NCBI GenBank assembly: GCA_010015655.1 | Contig: ML976661.1 | Coordinates: 40,050-104,049 of the forward strand | DNA from: Bimuria novae-zelandiae CBS 107.79 | Taxonomy: Eukaryota > Ascomycota > Dothideomycetes > Pleosporales > Didymosphaeriaceae | Reading direction: 5' to 3' | Length of the DNA: 64,000 nt | Shown here: positions 11,593 through 21,447 of the stretch, piece after piece | Numbering within the stretch: position 1 is the first letter of the stretch | Layout: the number at the start of each line of letters is the position of its first letter | The notes under the pieces: generated by a model | Told to the model about the DNA's origin: nothing | Databases searched by the model: none | Seen by the model: the letters and a program-made list of their open reading frames with translations, nothing else | Made by a program: the position numbers and the translations under genes

Positions 11593-13631
11593 TAACACCA
11601 GCACCGCAGCCAGTAACATGAGGCTATAGAGTTTTACATAAAAGCTTTTATCGCGAAATTTTCTAGAGTTAAAATTTTATAGAGCTATAAAAGATTACTA
11701 GCTAGTTAAATTATAAATATCTGCTTAGTGTTCTAATTATTTAGCTACTACGCGATGCTGGCGCTAATAGCGTAAATATTACTATATTAATGCGTATAGA
11801 TGCCGGCGTAGGCTTCTTCCTCTTTATAATTATATAAGTAGCTTTTAAAGCATTCTGGCTTCCCTTTTTAGCAATTTTAAGACATTTTTAAAGTTATTAT
11901 TAAGCCTTACGAGCCTATTAACAGAGGCGTTACTTAGTAGCCTAATTAGCTTTCTCCTTAGCGCGCGTATTTCTAGCTACTATACGCGCAATACGCTTTT
12001 CCTATAGTAGATAAGCTTTAAGCTACCTATTTACTATCTAGATCTCTCTTTGCTTACTTTTCTAGAGTTGTAGTTATTGCTTTTTAGCCTTTTATTGGCT
12101 AAGAGAATCGCGCGCCCTTTGTACGCAAGCAGGTAACTAGAAAACAGATCCTCTATACTACTTATTTAGCTACTTAAAAGGTAGAGTCTTGCCCTTTATT
12201 TAACGCCGTTTCTAGTTTGTGAGGGCTTCTTGTAGCCCCTAATTCTTATGCTCTAGGAGCTACTTTTATATAGAAATTAAGTGTATAGTGCGACTTAGCT
12301 TCTTGGCCTTATTACCTCCCCCTGTATTAATAATAACCTTTAAAAGCTAATCGATTTTGCGCTAATTAAACGCGCTAAGTACTAAAGTAGAGCTTTTACG
12401 CGATTTCTATTCTAGAGACTTATCTTTATTAAATTAACTAAGGATTAGTATAAGATCTGGCGGCGAGATACCTATATACTTAAAAGCTTTAGTAATTAAT
12501 TACGGCGTAACTAACGTTGTCTAGGCCTTCTAGAATAGTGTAAAGAAGTCTCTTTTAGTAATTATTAATAGCCCCTAACTCTTATACAGGTATGCGGAGA
12601 GCTCGTCGGAGTAGGCGATAAAAAGAGACTTAAACACATAAACGTCTAGAGGCTATAGCGTATAAGTGGCGTGAGGGGGAAATATCGTAAGGAGGATCTT
12701 TTTCTAATCACAGTAGTTAATAAAATCTATAGTAACGTGAGATCTATGCCTATTAAGGACTAAGAGTCGCTACTGCCGTTAAGCCTTCTCCTTAGTATAG
12801 CGATTAAACACCTGTTTTAGCTATTAAAGCCCTATCTCGTTGTTTAACTATCTAGAGGTTAATAAGGTGATAAAGACTCTATAAGAATTAACGTTAATTT
12901 CCTTAACCTAGCTTAATTGTAGAGTCTTAGCGTTAGATTGATAGATTAGTAATAGATTAATAGTAGATCCATCGGCGCATATACATGCGATGAGCGAGAT
13001 CCACTCACGACTGCCATCCTGAATAGATTACCTCACTTGGCGACTCTTATATATAGGCCTGTCGAAGATCCTTTTTGACCTGCCGGTGATGCCGAGTAGG
13101 AAGCCTTTTTCGTCCATATTGTAGGTATGCTAAGGCTCTATGCTATACTTTATAATTTTCTTATATAGAAGCTTAAAGTAGAGCCTATATCTTGCGCCTA
13201 AATTAGCGTTATAGTAATTACTATCTAGCCTAGTTATCTATCGCGAGATTAGGGAGTTAGGGTAGCGCCTAATAAAGTAATTAACTTATTACATAGAGAT
13301 ATCTTTTTTAGTAATAATTAATATAAAGTTTTAGATTATCTAACGCGTAGGGGGTAGACCTTTCTAAGTAAGACGCTGTATATACTATAGGAGCTTAGAT
13401 TTTTATTATTAGTTAAGATTTTAGCAAGTCTATAGTAGCTATGTACGCGCCTGCATGGCGCGTCTATGCTAGCGCGTTAATATTAACCGCACAACACCAA
13501 ATTCTTCTGCAATTTTTCTATATAAGAAAGTTTCTCTAGGTTCTCGTGAGTCGATAGCGATGATTGCAGCCTCAATCGGATCCATATTGGTGGAGATGCG
13601 GCGCGTCAAAGTTGAGGTGCTACATCTGTTG

Positions 13632-13675
13632 GGGTGGCGCGTTAGTGTCGCGGCGCACTGACTGTCTCGGCAGGG
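13632..13675 (-). repeat. Right terminal inverted repeat of element 2
   Basis: 44 nt ending CTGTCTCGGCAGGG, followed by the target TA at 13676-13677. Confidence 0.9.
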
Positions 13676-13801
13676 TACCTATCGCGTCCCACCCTTAGAA
13701 AGCGCTGCACTAGCCGTGATTCCCACAAGTACTCGTACGTCTCACCGCCATGCATTCCCACTTCCCTTCTTCCCTTCTTCCCGAAGCACCCTGTTGCGAC
13801 C

Positions 13802-14690
13802 ATGGCAGCGCTGGCCAGCAGTTTCCAGGCTGCATTTCGTGCGACCCGCAGGACGCCAAGAGCGCTGAACGTGTGCGTCGTTTCATCGAGAGCGTTCGGA
13901 GAAGCAAACATACTACAGAGACAGCCTACGGAGGAGCTCGAAACCCGCGAGATCAACGCCTGGATACTTTACAAGGAGATGCTTTAGTGAGACTTCAAGA
14001 TGGCGGTTACAAACAAAAGAATTGGACGAGGAGGCACTCAAGAGCTTGAAAGTCAACAAGCAGCGTTTTATGGACGACCTGCACCACACATGCCAATGGG
14101 GCACTGGTAAGCGCTGGGGAAAGTAGGTCTTTACATCTCTTCTGATTCTGACTCAAGTTGCTAATTGCAATTGCAGAACAGAAACAGAAACCGGTATGAC
14201 CCGCCTCGCGCTCTCAGACGCCGACAAACAAGCCCGCGACTGGTTCGTCAAGACGACCGAAAACCTTGGATGTAAAGTGACAATCGATGAAATGGGAAAC
14301 ATCTTCGCTGTACGGCCCGGGTTAAGGAAAGATAAGCCACCTACATTCGTTGGCTCGCATTTGGATACGCAACCAACGGGTGGTCGCTACGATGGCATTC
14401 TGGGTGTCTTAGCAGGCATTGAGATGTTGAAGGTGCTCAACGACAATTGGATCGAGACAGAGTACCCTGTGGGTGTGGTCAATTGGACAAAGTACGAGAA
14501 CCACAGCTCAGGCTTGACCTCTACACTGTGCTGACCTGCTCCCAGTGAAGAAGGCGCCCGCTTCCCCATATCCATGTGCTCCTCCGGCGTCTGGGCTGGC
14601 TCGATTCCCCTTGCCACCGCGCACAACCTCCGCGAAGTGCACCCGGGCACCGCCACCCAAGCAGCCCATCAGCAAGTCCCCACCGGCTAG
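13802..14690 (+). pseudogene. M20-family amidohydrolase (N-carbamoyl-amino acid hydrolase / ureidopropionase type), 3' truncated
   Basis: A spliced frame can be followed: 13802-13986, 14045-14122, 14177-14491 and 14546-14690, giving 240 aa; the first junction is the least certain. The N terminus (MAALASSFQAAFRATRRTPR) looks like a mitochondrial presequence. The M20 core follows: HHTCQWGTGKRWG, GMTRLALSDADKQARDW, the zinc-ligand segment GSHLDTQPTGGRYDG and the split codon restoring NEEGARFP. After SSGVWAGSIPLATAHNL the similarity stops and a TAG ends the frame at 14690. Family members are about 400-480 aa, so the dimerisation domain and the last metal ligands are missing. The pair of transposons ends only 124 bp before the ATG. 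It is probably a dead gene; a short expressed product cannot be excluded. Confidence 0.75.
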
Positions 14691-14714
14691 TCGGTTCGCA
14701 TAATCTTTTCCGCC

Positions 14715-15562
14715 TCAGCCGCCGATTGAATCTGAACCCTTCGTTGCACCAGTAAACTTGTCAGACTCAAAGACGACAGCGAGCATGCACTTGATCTTCG
14801 CGAGTTCCTCCTTCGACGGGAACAACGGGATCATGATCTGAACGAAAGGTCTCGCCCCAGGTGCCGGTCTAGCGATACCAACGGTGGCGGCAAGAACATC
14901 AAGACCATTGTCGGTGGGGTTCAGAGCCGGAGGAAGACCTTGGTCAGAAGCCGTTGAAGTGGAAGTGGAGGGACCGGGGATCGCGTCTGGTGCTGCCGCG
15001 TCTACATCCAAGTTAGGGTTGAGTCAACTGCATGGCATGCGAAAGGGACAATACGATCATGTTTGGCTGACTCCGGCTCCGGCTCTGGCTCTGGCTCCGG
15101 CTGCGAACTATGTAACAGTCAGATATCAGAACCTTTTACCGATAATTGTACTCACGTTGCCACCTCATCACCCGCCTGCTTGGTAGTGTCGGAACACTCG
15201 GCCATATCACCCTCTTCGAGCTTCATGTTGCCATAATGATCTGCATCAAGCATAGGCTTCTTGTTCTGCTGGACACTCTCTTGAGCGACCTCCTCGTCCG
15301 AAAGTTCGTGGACCTTCCTCTTTTGGCCGGTTTTACCTTCACCTTGACCTTGGGCCTCTTTCTCCTGCTCTGCCTTTTTGGCTTGCTTCGCCAGCCATTT
15401 CTGTTTCCCCTTGCTGAGTTTCGGCTGACCTCTCTGCTGAGCGTTGGCCTGCTGAGCCTCTCTCTCCTGCCGTGCCATCGCTTTCCGCTGCTTCTTGGTC
15501 AACGGCTGTCCGCCATGCGGGAGCGGAGCCTGCTGGCTAGCGGGTTGGCCCGGCGCCGCCAT
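14715..15562 (-). CDS. Hypothetical protein with Lys/Gln-rich N-terminal half
   Basis: I do not recognise this gene. A minus-strand frame starts at ATG 15562 and encodes a strongly charged, probably coiled or nucleolar-type region (TKKQRKAMARQEREAQQ, KQKWLAKQAKKAEQEKEAQ, KRKVHELSDEEVAQES). A second open region at 14715-15001 encodes an acidic Pro/Ser/Thr-rich stretch and a more hydrophobic end (PFVQIMIPLFPSKEEL). They can be joined in frame only with a weak GTGATG donor (exon 1 15172-15562, intron 170 nt, exon 2 14715-15001; 225 aa). The nearby GTGAGT donor at 15152 would give another end. It is tail-to-tail with the truncated amidohydrolase. Confidence 0.4.
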
Positions 15563-16147
15563 CTGCTGTTTCCGGGTGTTTTTCTTTGCTTTGTTTTTCT
15601 TCTGCTTGTTGGCTGTCGGCGAGTTAGCGCTATGTGCAAGAGGGAGGAGCTGGGCGACCCACGCATGTAGATATGCTGTTCAGCAAGTCGAATTGCGAGC
15701 AAGCGTGTGCGTGTGTGCGTTCAAGCTCATCGAGTTGAGCGAACAGTGAAAGTGAGAGGGAGGAAGGAGCAGAGTGGGCACTAGGCCTGCTTACCTAGTG
15801 AGCATGGCAGGTGCAACTCGCGCCTTCCTCCCACCGGGCAAGCACAACAACAAACCGCGACACACATAACAAGGGAGCTAGAACATAAAAAGCGACAATG
15901 TCTTCATTTTACCTACAATAGATCTGTCCCAAGATACAATCCACTAAAAACGACAAGGGGGTATGCCAACTCCAGACCAGATTGAACACTAACTTACAAA
16001 GGGTGGTCGCTCAAAAGGTATTCAACGAAGTATAGCTAAAACACAGGGGCAAGTAGTCGAGAGTGAGCGTATTGGTGGTCGTGACGTCGTGAACGCAAGC
16101 GTTTGTTGCAACATTGGGGTTTTTGTGGGCTTGTTCATACTCTGTCT
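15563..16147. other. Intergenic region upstream of the hypothetical gene
   Basis: It holds the promoter of the minus-strand hypothetical gene and the 3' region of the DUF7514 gene. No RNA gene, repeat or convincing coding frame was seen. Confidence 0.5.
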
Positions 16148-18051
16148 TTAATACCGTCGAGACTCATATCCATTGCTCCCACCTCGGCCGCGATAGTGAT
16201 CGTCGTCATAGACGGAGCGAGGCTGCGAGTCGTACGAGCTGTCCGTACCGGTGGTACTGCGGCGCTGGTGTCCAGCATTATAATGGTCTCCTTGACGGGC
16301 TGCCCATTCATGTCGCCTCATTTCGGCGTCTTTGGCAAATCTCCGTTTCTCTTCGTCTTCATCGTGCATGTCTGAGGTATAATAACCATTTGGTATATCG
16401 CGTACGTTGGAATCAGAGCTCTTCCCGTAGTTCGAGAAGCTCGGGCTTCTGGGGCGTCGACCGTGTGCTTGAGGTACAGTGCGCGGATATTGAGACGGGT
16501 CTGGCGGAGGTGCATAAGGATATTGACTGGCGGTGGATAGTGTTCGCCGACGCTGCTCGTGCATGGATGCATCTGGTGCAGCACTACGGCCTTTGTCTTC
16601 CTCGTATATTTTGCCTCCACCCGGGATAGAAGAATACGGTTTCCGCTCTCGCTCTATTGGTATGGAAATTGGTACGTTGTCTTCATCGTCGGATACTACG
16701 GCTCTCGAATCCGGTCCGCTCGTGTATGGGCTGCGCTCTCGTTCCAGACTCGGCGGTACGCTTGCACTATGGCTCATTGGTGGCGGAGGGGGGAAGGTTG
16801 GCGCTCGTCGAAGAGGACCAACACCTTCGGAAGACAGAGCAGCTGCGCACCGCTGCTGAGCTTGTAAGTTCTCAACTTGTGGAAACAAACGGCGAGGAAG
16901 CTCCTTGGGAAAGCGTTCCTTGCAGTCATCCGCATTGCTTATTGGCATATCAAGGACTGCTCTCGAGAGCCGTTCGTATTCAGCATCAGGGTAAGCTTGG
17001 ATCATGGCTGTCATCCACTCTTGGAAACCATAAGGTGTGAGAGCAGGAATATCGGGTACAGCTGCGCTGTGCTCCTGGATGAGGTGATGTTCGCAACGCA
17101 TATCTCGATAGATCTTGCACAAGGTCGAATAAGGTAGTTTACCGAATATCGCTGTCAAATCATCAGTACGTTGCTATCTATCAGGGGCCTCAGAGGTTCG
17201 ACTTACTGTCCCATGGATAGATCTCGTTCTTGAGCTTGACGTCATTGTAGAACCTCCACATCTTGGAGGGTGAAATGACTAAGCTCTTTTTCGGCTCGTA
17301 GTCATCAATCTATAAGAAGGTAAGCAGAGGTAGAGAAACAAGACGAGGGACTTACCAAATGAACGGCAAGGCCCCGCAGGAACTGGCCCAAGCGAGGTGT
17401 GGGCTGGCCTTGCGGGTCAAAGAGGCGCTGCCATCGTTTCTCAATAGGTGTGAAGTCACTCTCTGTGTGCATCCTAGGAGGTGCAGTGGGTCGAGGGGCA
17501 GCTCGTTCGTAGGGAACGTCGACCGGAGCGCTACGTTCGTGCCGGGGAGTGGGGGTGTCTCCAGCACCGTCGAAGAGAGGATCGCGAGTCAAGGGATCAG
17601 GAGAGACGCTTCCGTGGTTAGACAAGTCGGCCTGTTTTGGAGACGGCGGTGTGTACACGTTTCGTGGAGGAATGGATGTCATTTGCGGGGGATACGGTTG
17701 CTGCTGCGGCGGTGCACCGGGCTGCGCTGTGACACCTCCCATTCCCAACTTAATTTCGTCTAAGACACTTTTCTTAACCTCTGCTGTGATCTGGGCAATG
17801 AGCTCGGGGTCGACTTTGCCCGCCGAGTCGGACTTGTCGAAGGCATTGTTGAGGGCATTATTGAGGGGCTGCTGCACCGGCTGCGCGTATCCGTCGCTGC
17901 CAGCTCTGGACGATGCGCGAGATCTGGGTCTTTGCGACTCGCGAAAGTTTGGATCTTGCTGATAGGACGATGGATGGTAAGAGCGCGGGTCATACGAGGA
18001 CGAGTATGGCACCTGGCGAGAGTCTGGCTGGCTGTGGTAGCTGCTGTCCAT
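16148..18051 (-). CDS. DUF7514 domain-containing protein
   Basis: Three exons: 17356-18051, 17207-17309 and 16148-17151, with 46- and 55-nt introns and GTAAGT donors; 600 aa. Residues 1-190 are Ser/Pro/Tyr-rich and disordered, apart from a predicted helix near ELIAQITAEVKKSVLDEI. The conserved DUF7514 region starts at FTPIEKRWQRLFDPQGQPT (~205) and continues across both introns (IDDYEPKKSLVISPSKMWRFY, TIFGKLPYSTLCKIYRDMRC) to about residue 350. The rest is disordered, rich in RERS/RERK and basic-acidic patches, suggesting a scaffold or nuclear role. The domain is fungal and of unknown function. The start is the first ATG of the open frame. Confidence 0.85.
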
Positions 18052-19502
18052 GGTGAAAGCTTACACCAGCCCTGTCCGATGACGCACTCGCAAGGTGCGA
18101 TGTTCACTGGATAAGACGCTCCCAGGTCGATAGTGCAGCACGGCGAGCTGCAGTCACAGCGTGGTGACCATGCAATATGCGTCGGAATATACTGCGAAAA
18201 AAAGAGGAGTGGGAACTGTGTGGAGTACGTGCAGGAATATCGCGGAAACCAGGCGAAGCTGTGGAGAAGATAGAGGGCTCGGCCTTGCTCCTCACTACTC
18301 AGGATAACACCTTGCTTCTATCACGAACAGGGCGAAGGATGTGGCGGTGGTATGCACGATTGCAATGCAGAGACATCTGACTGGTGCGAATGCAAAGTTA
18401 CACGTGCGGCGAGGATGGCAGTCTGGTTACGGTGGAGATCGAGGCGTGGGAAATGCCCAAGGTTGCGTCATTGCAACCAGGCTCACGGGCAATTCAAGCT
18501 TCCAGCCGGACGTCACCTCCGTTCTAAGGAAAAGCCGTTGCGCATATGCGAGTCCGACGGCGCATGCAATTATCTCTCCCCTTATCGCAAGATGGATTGA
18601 GGGCGCACTTGGACTTGCCGTGTAGTCGTTGGACACGTGCGTCAGCGTGTGCAGCAATTCCACCATGACTTTGGCAGCGCAGCTCCTTTGTAGTAAGTAG
18701 AGTACCGACAAGAACCTCGAAATGTATCGTGATTCATGATACCCCAGCAACGGTGGGGTGCATGAATGACAGTTGTTTTGGACATGAGAACCTCTGCAGT
18801 AGTATATGCACTTATTACTGCAGTCCCTTGGTACTTGGTGGGCCACCCGCTGTTACACCCGACATGCCTGCAGTCGATGGCGAGGTACAGTATGTATGAC
18901 TGAGAAAGCGAAACCTCATCATTGAATGACAAACACTCGCCCCCTACGGACGCGTCACAATGTTTGTCGGTTCGTCATTTCTGTTTCAACAGGCACCCTT
19001 GTTGTGGACAAGGCGCTATTGCACGGCTATTGTTCGCGGTTCGAGCGATGGTTTCGAGCATGCAGGGACAGCGCTTTCGCGTGCGGCCAAAACAATGAAC
19101 AAGAACCATGAAAGAAACAGAAGCGCTCGGTTGAATCTCAAAGATCCGGAGCAGTGTGGCTATATTTCTGCACTCCTTGTGTAGGGCGGCTGCAGCGTGG
19201 CGTAGGGTTTGAAGGCCAGATCGTGAAGAGAGTGGGCGGATGGGGGCGACGGTCAGCGAGGATGCGCCCAAGACGGACGGCCTAGATGAGGATGGTGGTA
19301 AGCGGGACAGAGCGGCGCTATTTTGAGCCGCAGCAGCGTGAACGCACTCGGCATCGTCTCCAACTTGGGCAGCATGAAGACCTCATTTCGTGCGGTATCA
19401 CATGGTCAATCACCGCGGAACGTTAATTACGGAGGTATTGCTCGGACTGATTGCATTGCCATGCGCGCTCGCAGTGGGAGAGGCGGCGGCGGCGGCGGCG
19501 TA
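18052..19502. other. Intergenic region, DUF7514 promoter
   Basis: About 1.45 kb with normal base composition and no convincing coding frame. It ends in a short (GGC)n microsatellite at about 19483-19500, directly next to the Tc1-like element insertion site. Confidence 0.5.
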
Positions 19503-19549
19503 CTGTGGTATCAGGCAAAAGTGAGGTGAGTGGCCCGCGCACAACAGGG
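19503..19549 (+). repeat. Left inverted repeat of Tc1-like element
   Basis: 47 nt, one visible mismatch against the right copy at 20775-20821. Confidence 0.9.
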
Positions 19550-20774
19550 GTGTCGCCAAGATGCCGAGCCATGTAAATTTCGCACGCTTGTCCTCTTTTA
19601 TGTATAAATTTTAGTACCTAGTGTGACCACCTTTTGCATTAATTATAGCCTAGCATCTAGCTAGCATGCTTTTAATAAGCTCCTTAAATATTTTACTTTT
19701 AATTAAGTCCCCCACGCTTCCTATATAATATTACGTAGCTAGCTATATATACGCTGCTTACCCCTAGGTAGATTAAGATAATACTACTTAATATAGTTCT
19801 TTATCTTATTCTATACTACCTTAATTAGGTTAAGATTTGGCGAGAACGCTAGCTAAAAAATAGGGTAAATTCCTCTTAATTAAAGCTCTTTAATTATATA
19901 AGTAGTAGCGTGCCCAGGAGCGCTATCTTATATAAATTAAAGATATAAATTAAGGCGTAGCTATCTATAAATAAGAGGTATAACTCTCTTATAATAGCTC
20001 TCCTTATTAATATTCTTCTATTCCTTCTTTTAAAATACTAACGGCCCCTTCGTCGTACCTAAGAAGTAACCCTAGAATATCTAGCTACGCTTCTTACGTA
20101 GTTTCTTAATAATATAGAAGGGATCTAATTCCTTTTTAGGGCGCCTAGTAACCTACTTCTTACGATGCTAGCTACTAGTTACCTAAGTTTCGTCGCTTTA
20201 GAGAATTATATACTACTACTAAGGAGACTAGTTAGCGTAAGCTTTTGCCCACGCGAGGCGTAGCTAACGATTCTTTTTAGTAAGAGGAGGCTTAGTAAGA
20301 GTAACGTGGTAAGTATACCCTCTACTTTATAAAGTATTCTAAATTACGTATTTACTAACGCCCTAATAAGTAAAGGGACCTTTTATAAGGCGTAGGAAAC
20401 TTATCTACCTCCCCTTTTAAGAGGATTTAATAAATTCTTTAAGCTAGTCTACTTATTTATTTATAAGAGAAGGTAGATAACTAGTACGCTTTTTTAGTAT
20501 AACGCGTGCGCTAGTAATTACGTAGGTAACTTATTTTTTTAAAACCTTAAAAAGGTTAGTAATAAACGGGTAAGTGTGCCTAGCTAGACGTAAGGTGTGT
20601 ATCTGGAGGCGTTAGTCGCGAGTAAGGTATCGACAAGTTAGTGTTAATGGGGGAGACATTGTGGTGATGTTGTGGTGGACAGCACACGACAGAGGTACAA
20701 GCATTATCATATAAATTACATAGAGCTAATGGTATTTCTGTTTAGTGGCGTCCGTTTTGTATCGAGTCAGGCAT

Positions 20775-20821
20775 CCCTGCTGTGCGCGGGCCACTCACCT
20801 CACTTTTGCCTGATACCACAG
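20775..20821 (-). repeat. Right inverted repeat of Tc1-like element
   Basis: 47 nt, reverse complement of 19503-19549, followed by the target TA. Confidence 0.9.
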
Positions 20822-21447
20822 TAGAGTGAACGGTCCAACCTGAGACGAAGCTGAAACACGTTATTGGCCGATCCTCCATCGCGACTTCTCACCCTGCATG
20901 ACATGTGGTGGCCCGCCTTTTCTGGTCTCCCGCTCCGCCTGAATGATTTCTGTTGTTGCGTCTGAGACCTCCGCGTGTTTCCTCGCTCTGCCCACCGCCT
21001 TGTCGGCGTCACTAATAATACAGGAGCGTCTCTCTGGAAACCCCCGTTGCTCCTGCACGTCGGCCGCCGAAGCCAGCACTCGCCGCCTCGTTGTTCTCCA
21101 CAGTCATTCTCCAGCGTGCTCGGCGTCCCCTGCAAACGCTCCTCCACCATCCACAGCGTGTGGGATCTTGACGGCACAAGGACCGTTACTGGTGTACACA
21201 CCAACACGCACCACTGCCGTGCGACCTCGCGCACTGCACCTCGCCGGCACTCGAGGCCTCCTGGACGACCTACCGTACCGCGTACCGCCCTCCGCACATA
21301 CGACGACTGCTTCTGCTCACGACTGCTCCATAATGCGTGTTTGATTTGGAATATTTCGACGCGAGACCGAAACGCTCACGACACGGCTGGCGACCCGCAC
21401 CTTCAACACCCGAAATCCGCCCTACGTACTTGACGAACCGAGAGAAG
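20822..21447. promoter_or_regulatory. STE11 upstream region
   Basis: 626 bp between the Tc1-like element and the STE11 start codon, with normal GC content. The reading frame of STE11 exon 1 stays open back to 21337 without an ATG. The transposon therefore limits the proximal promoter to about 0.6 kb. Confidence 0.5.

Larger units (their letters stand above)
11549..13675 (-). mobile_element. Fot1/pogo-type DNA transposon (element 2), mutated
   Basis: 2127-bp element bounded by 44-nt inverted repeats at 11549-11592 (CCCTGCCAAGACAGTTAGTG...) and 13632-13675, with TA at both flanks (11547-11548 and 13676-13677). Its TIR differs from element 1 and contains its own small inverted repeat, GTTAGTG...CACTAAC. 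The transposase is on the minus strand: near 13130 it reads YNMDEKGFLLGITGRSKR, the DDE_1 signature of Fot1/pogo transposases, followed by a fairly intact stretch and then in-frame stops. It is similar in size to element 1 but a separate family. It lies head to tail with element 1, sharing the TA. Confidence 0.88.
19503..20821 (-). mobile_element. Tc1-like transposon with 47-bp inverted repeats, RIP-degraded
   Basis: 1319-bp element flanked by TA (19501-19502 and 20822-20823). The TIRs 19503-19549 and 20775-20821 are near-identical inverted copies (CTGTGGTATCAGGCAAAAGT...). The interior is very TpA-rich. On the minus strand the end of a transposase can be read near 19630-19690: ELIKSMLARC, stop, AIINAKGGHTRY, stop, matching the ANGGHTKY-type C terminus of Tc1 transposases with one codon turned into TAG. 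Size and TA target fit Tc1. It lies between the DUF7514 and STE11 promoter regions. The TIRs are GC-rich and intact whereas the inside is heavily altered. Confidence 0.88.
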
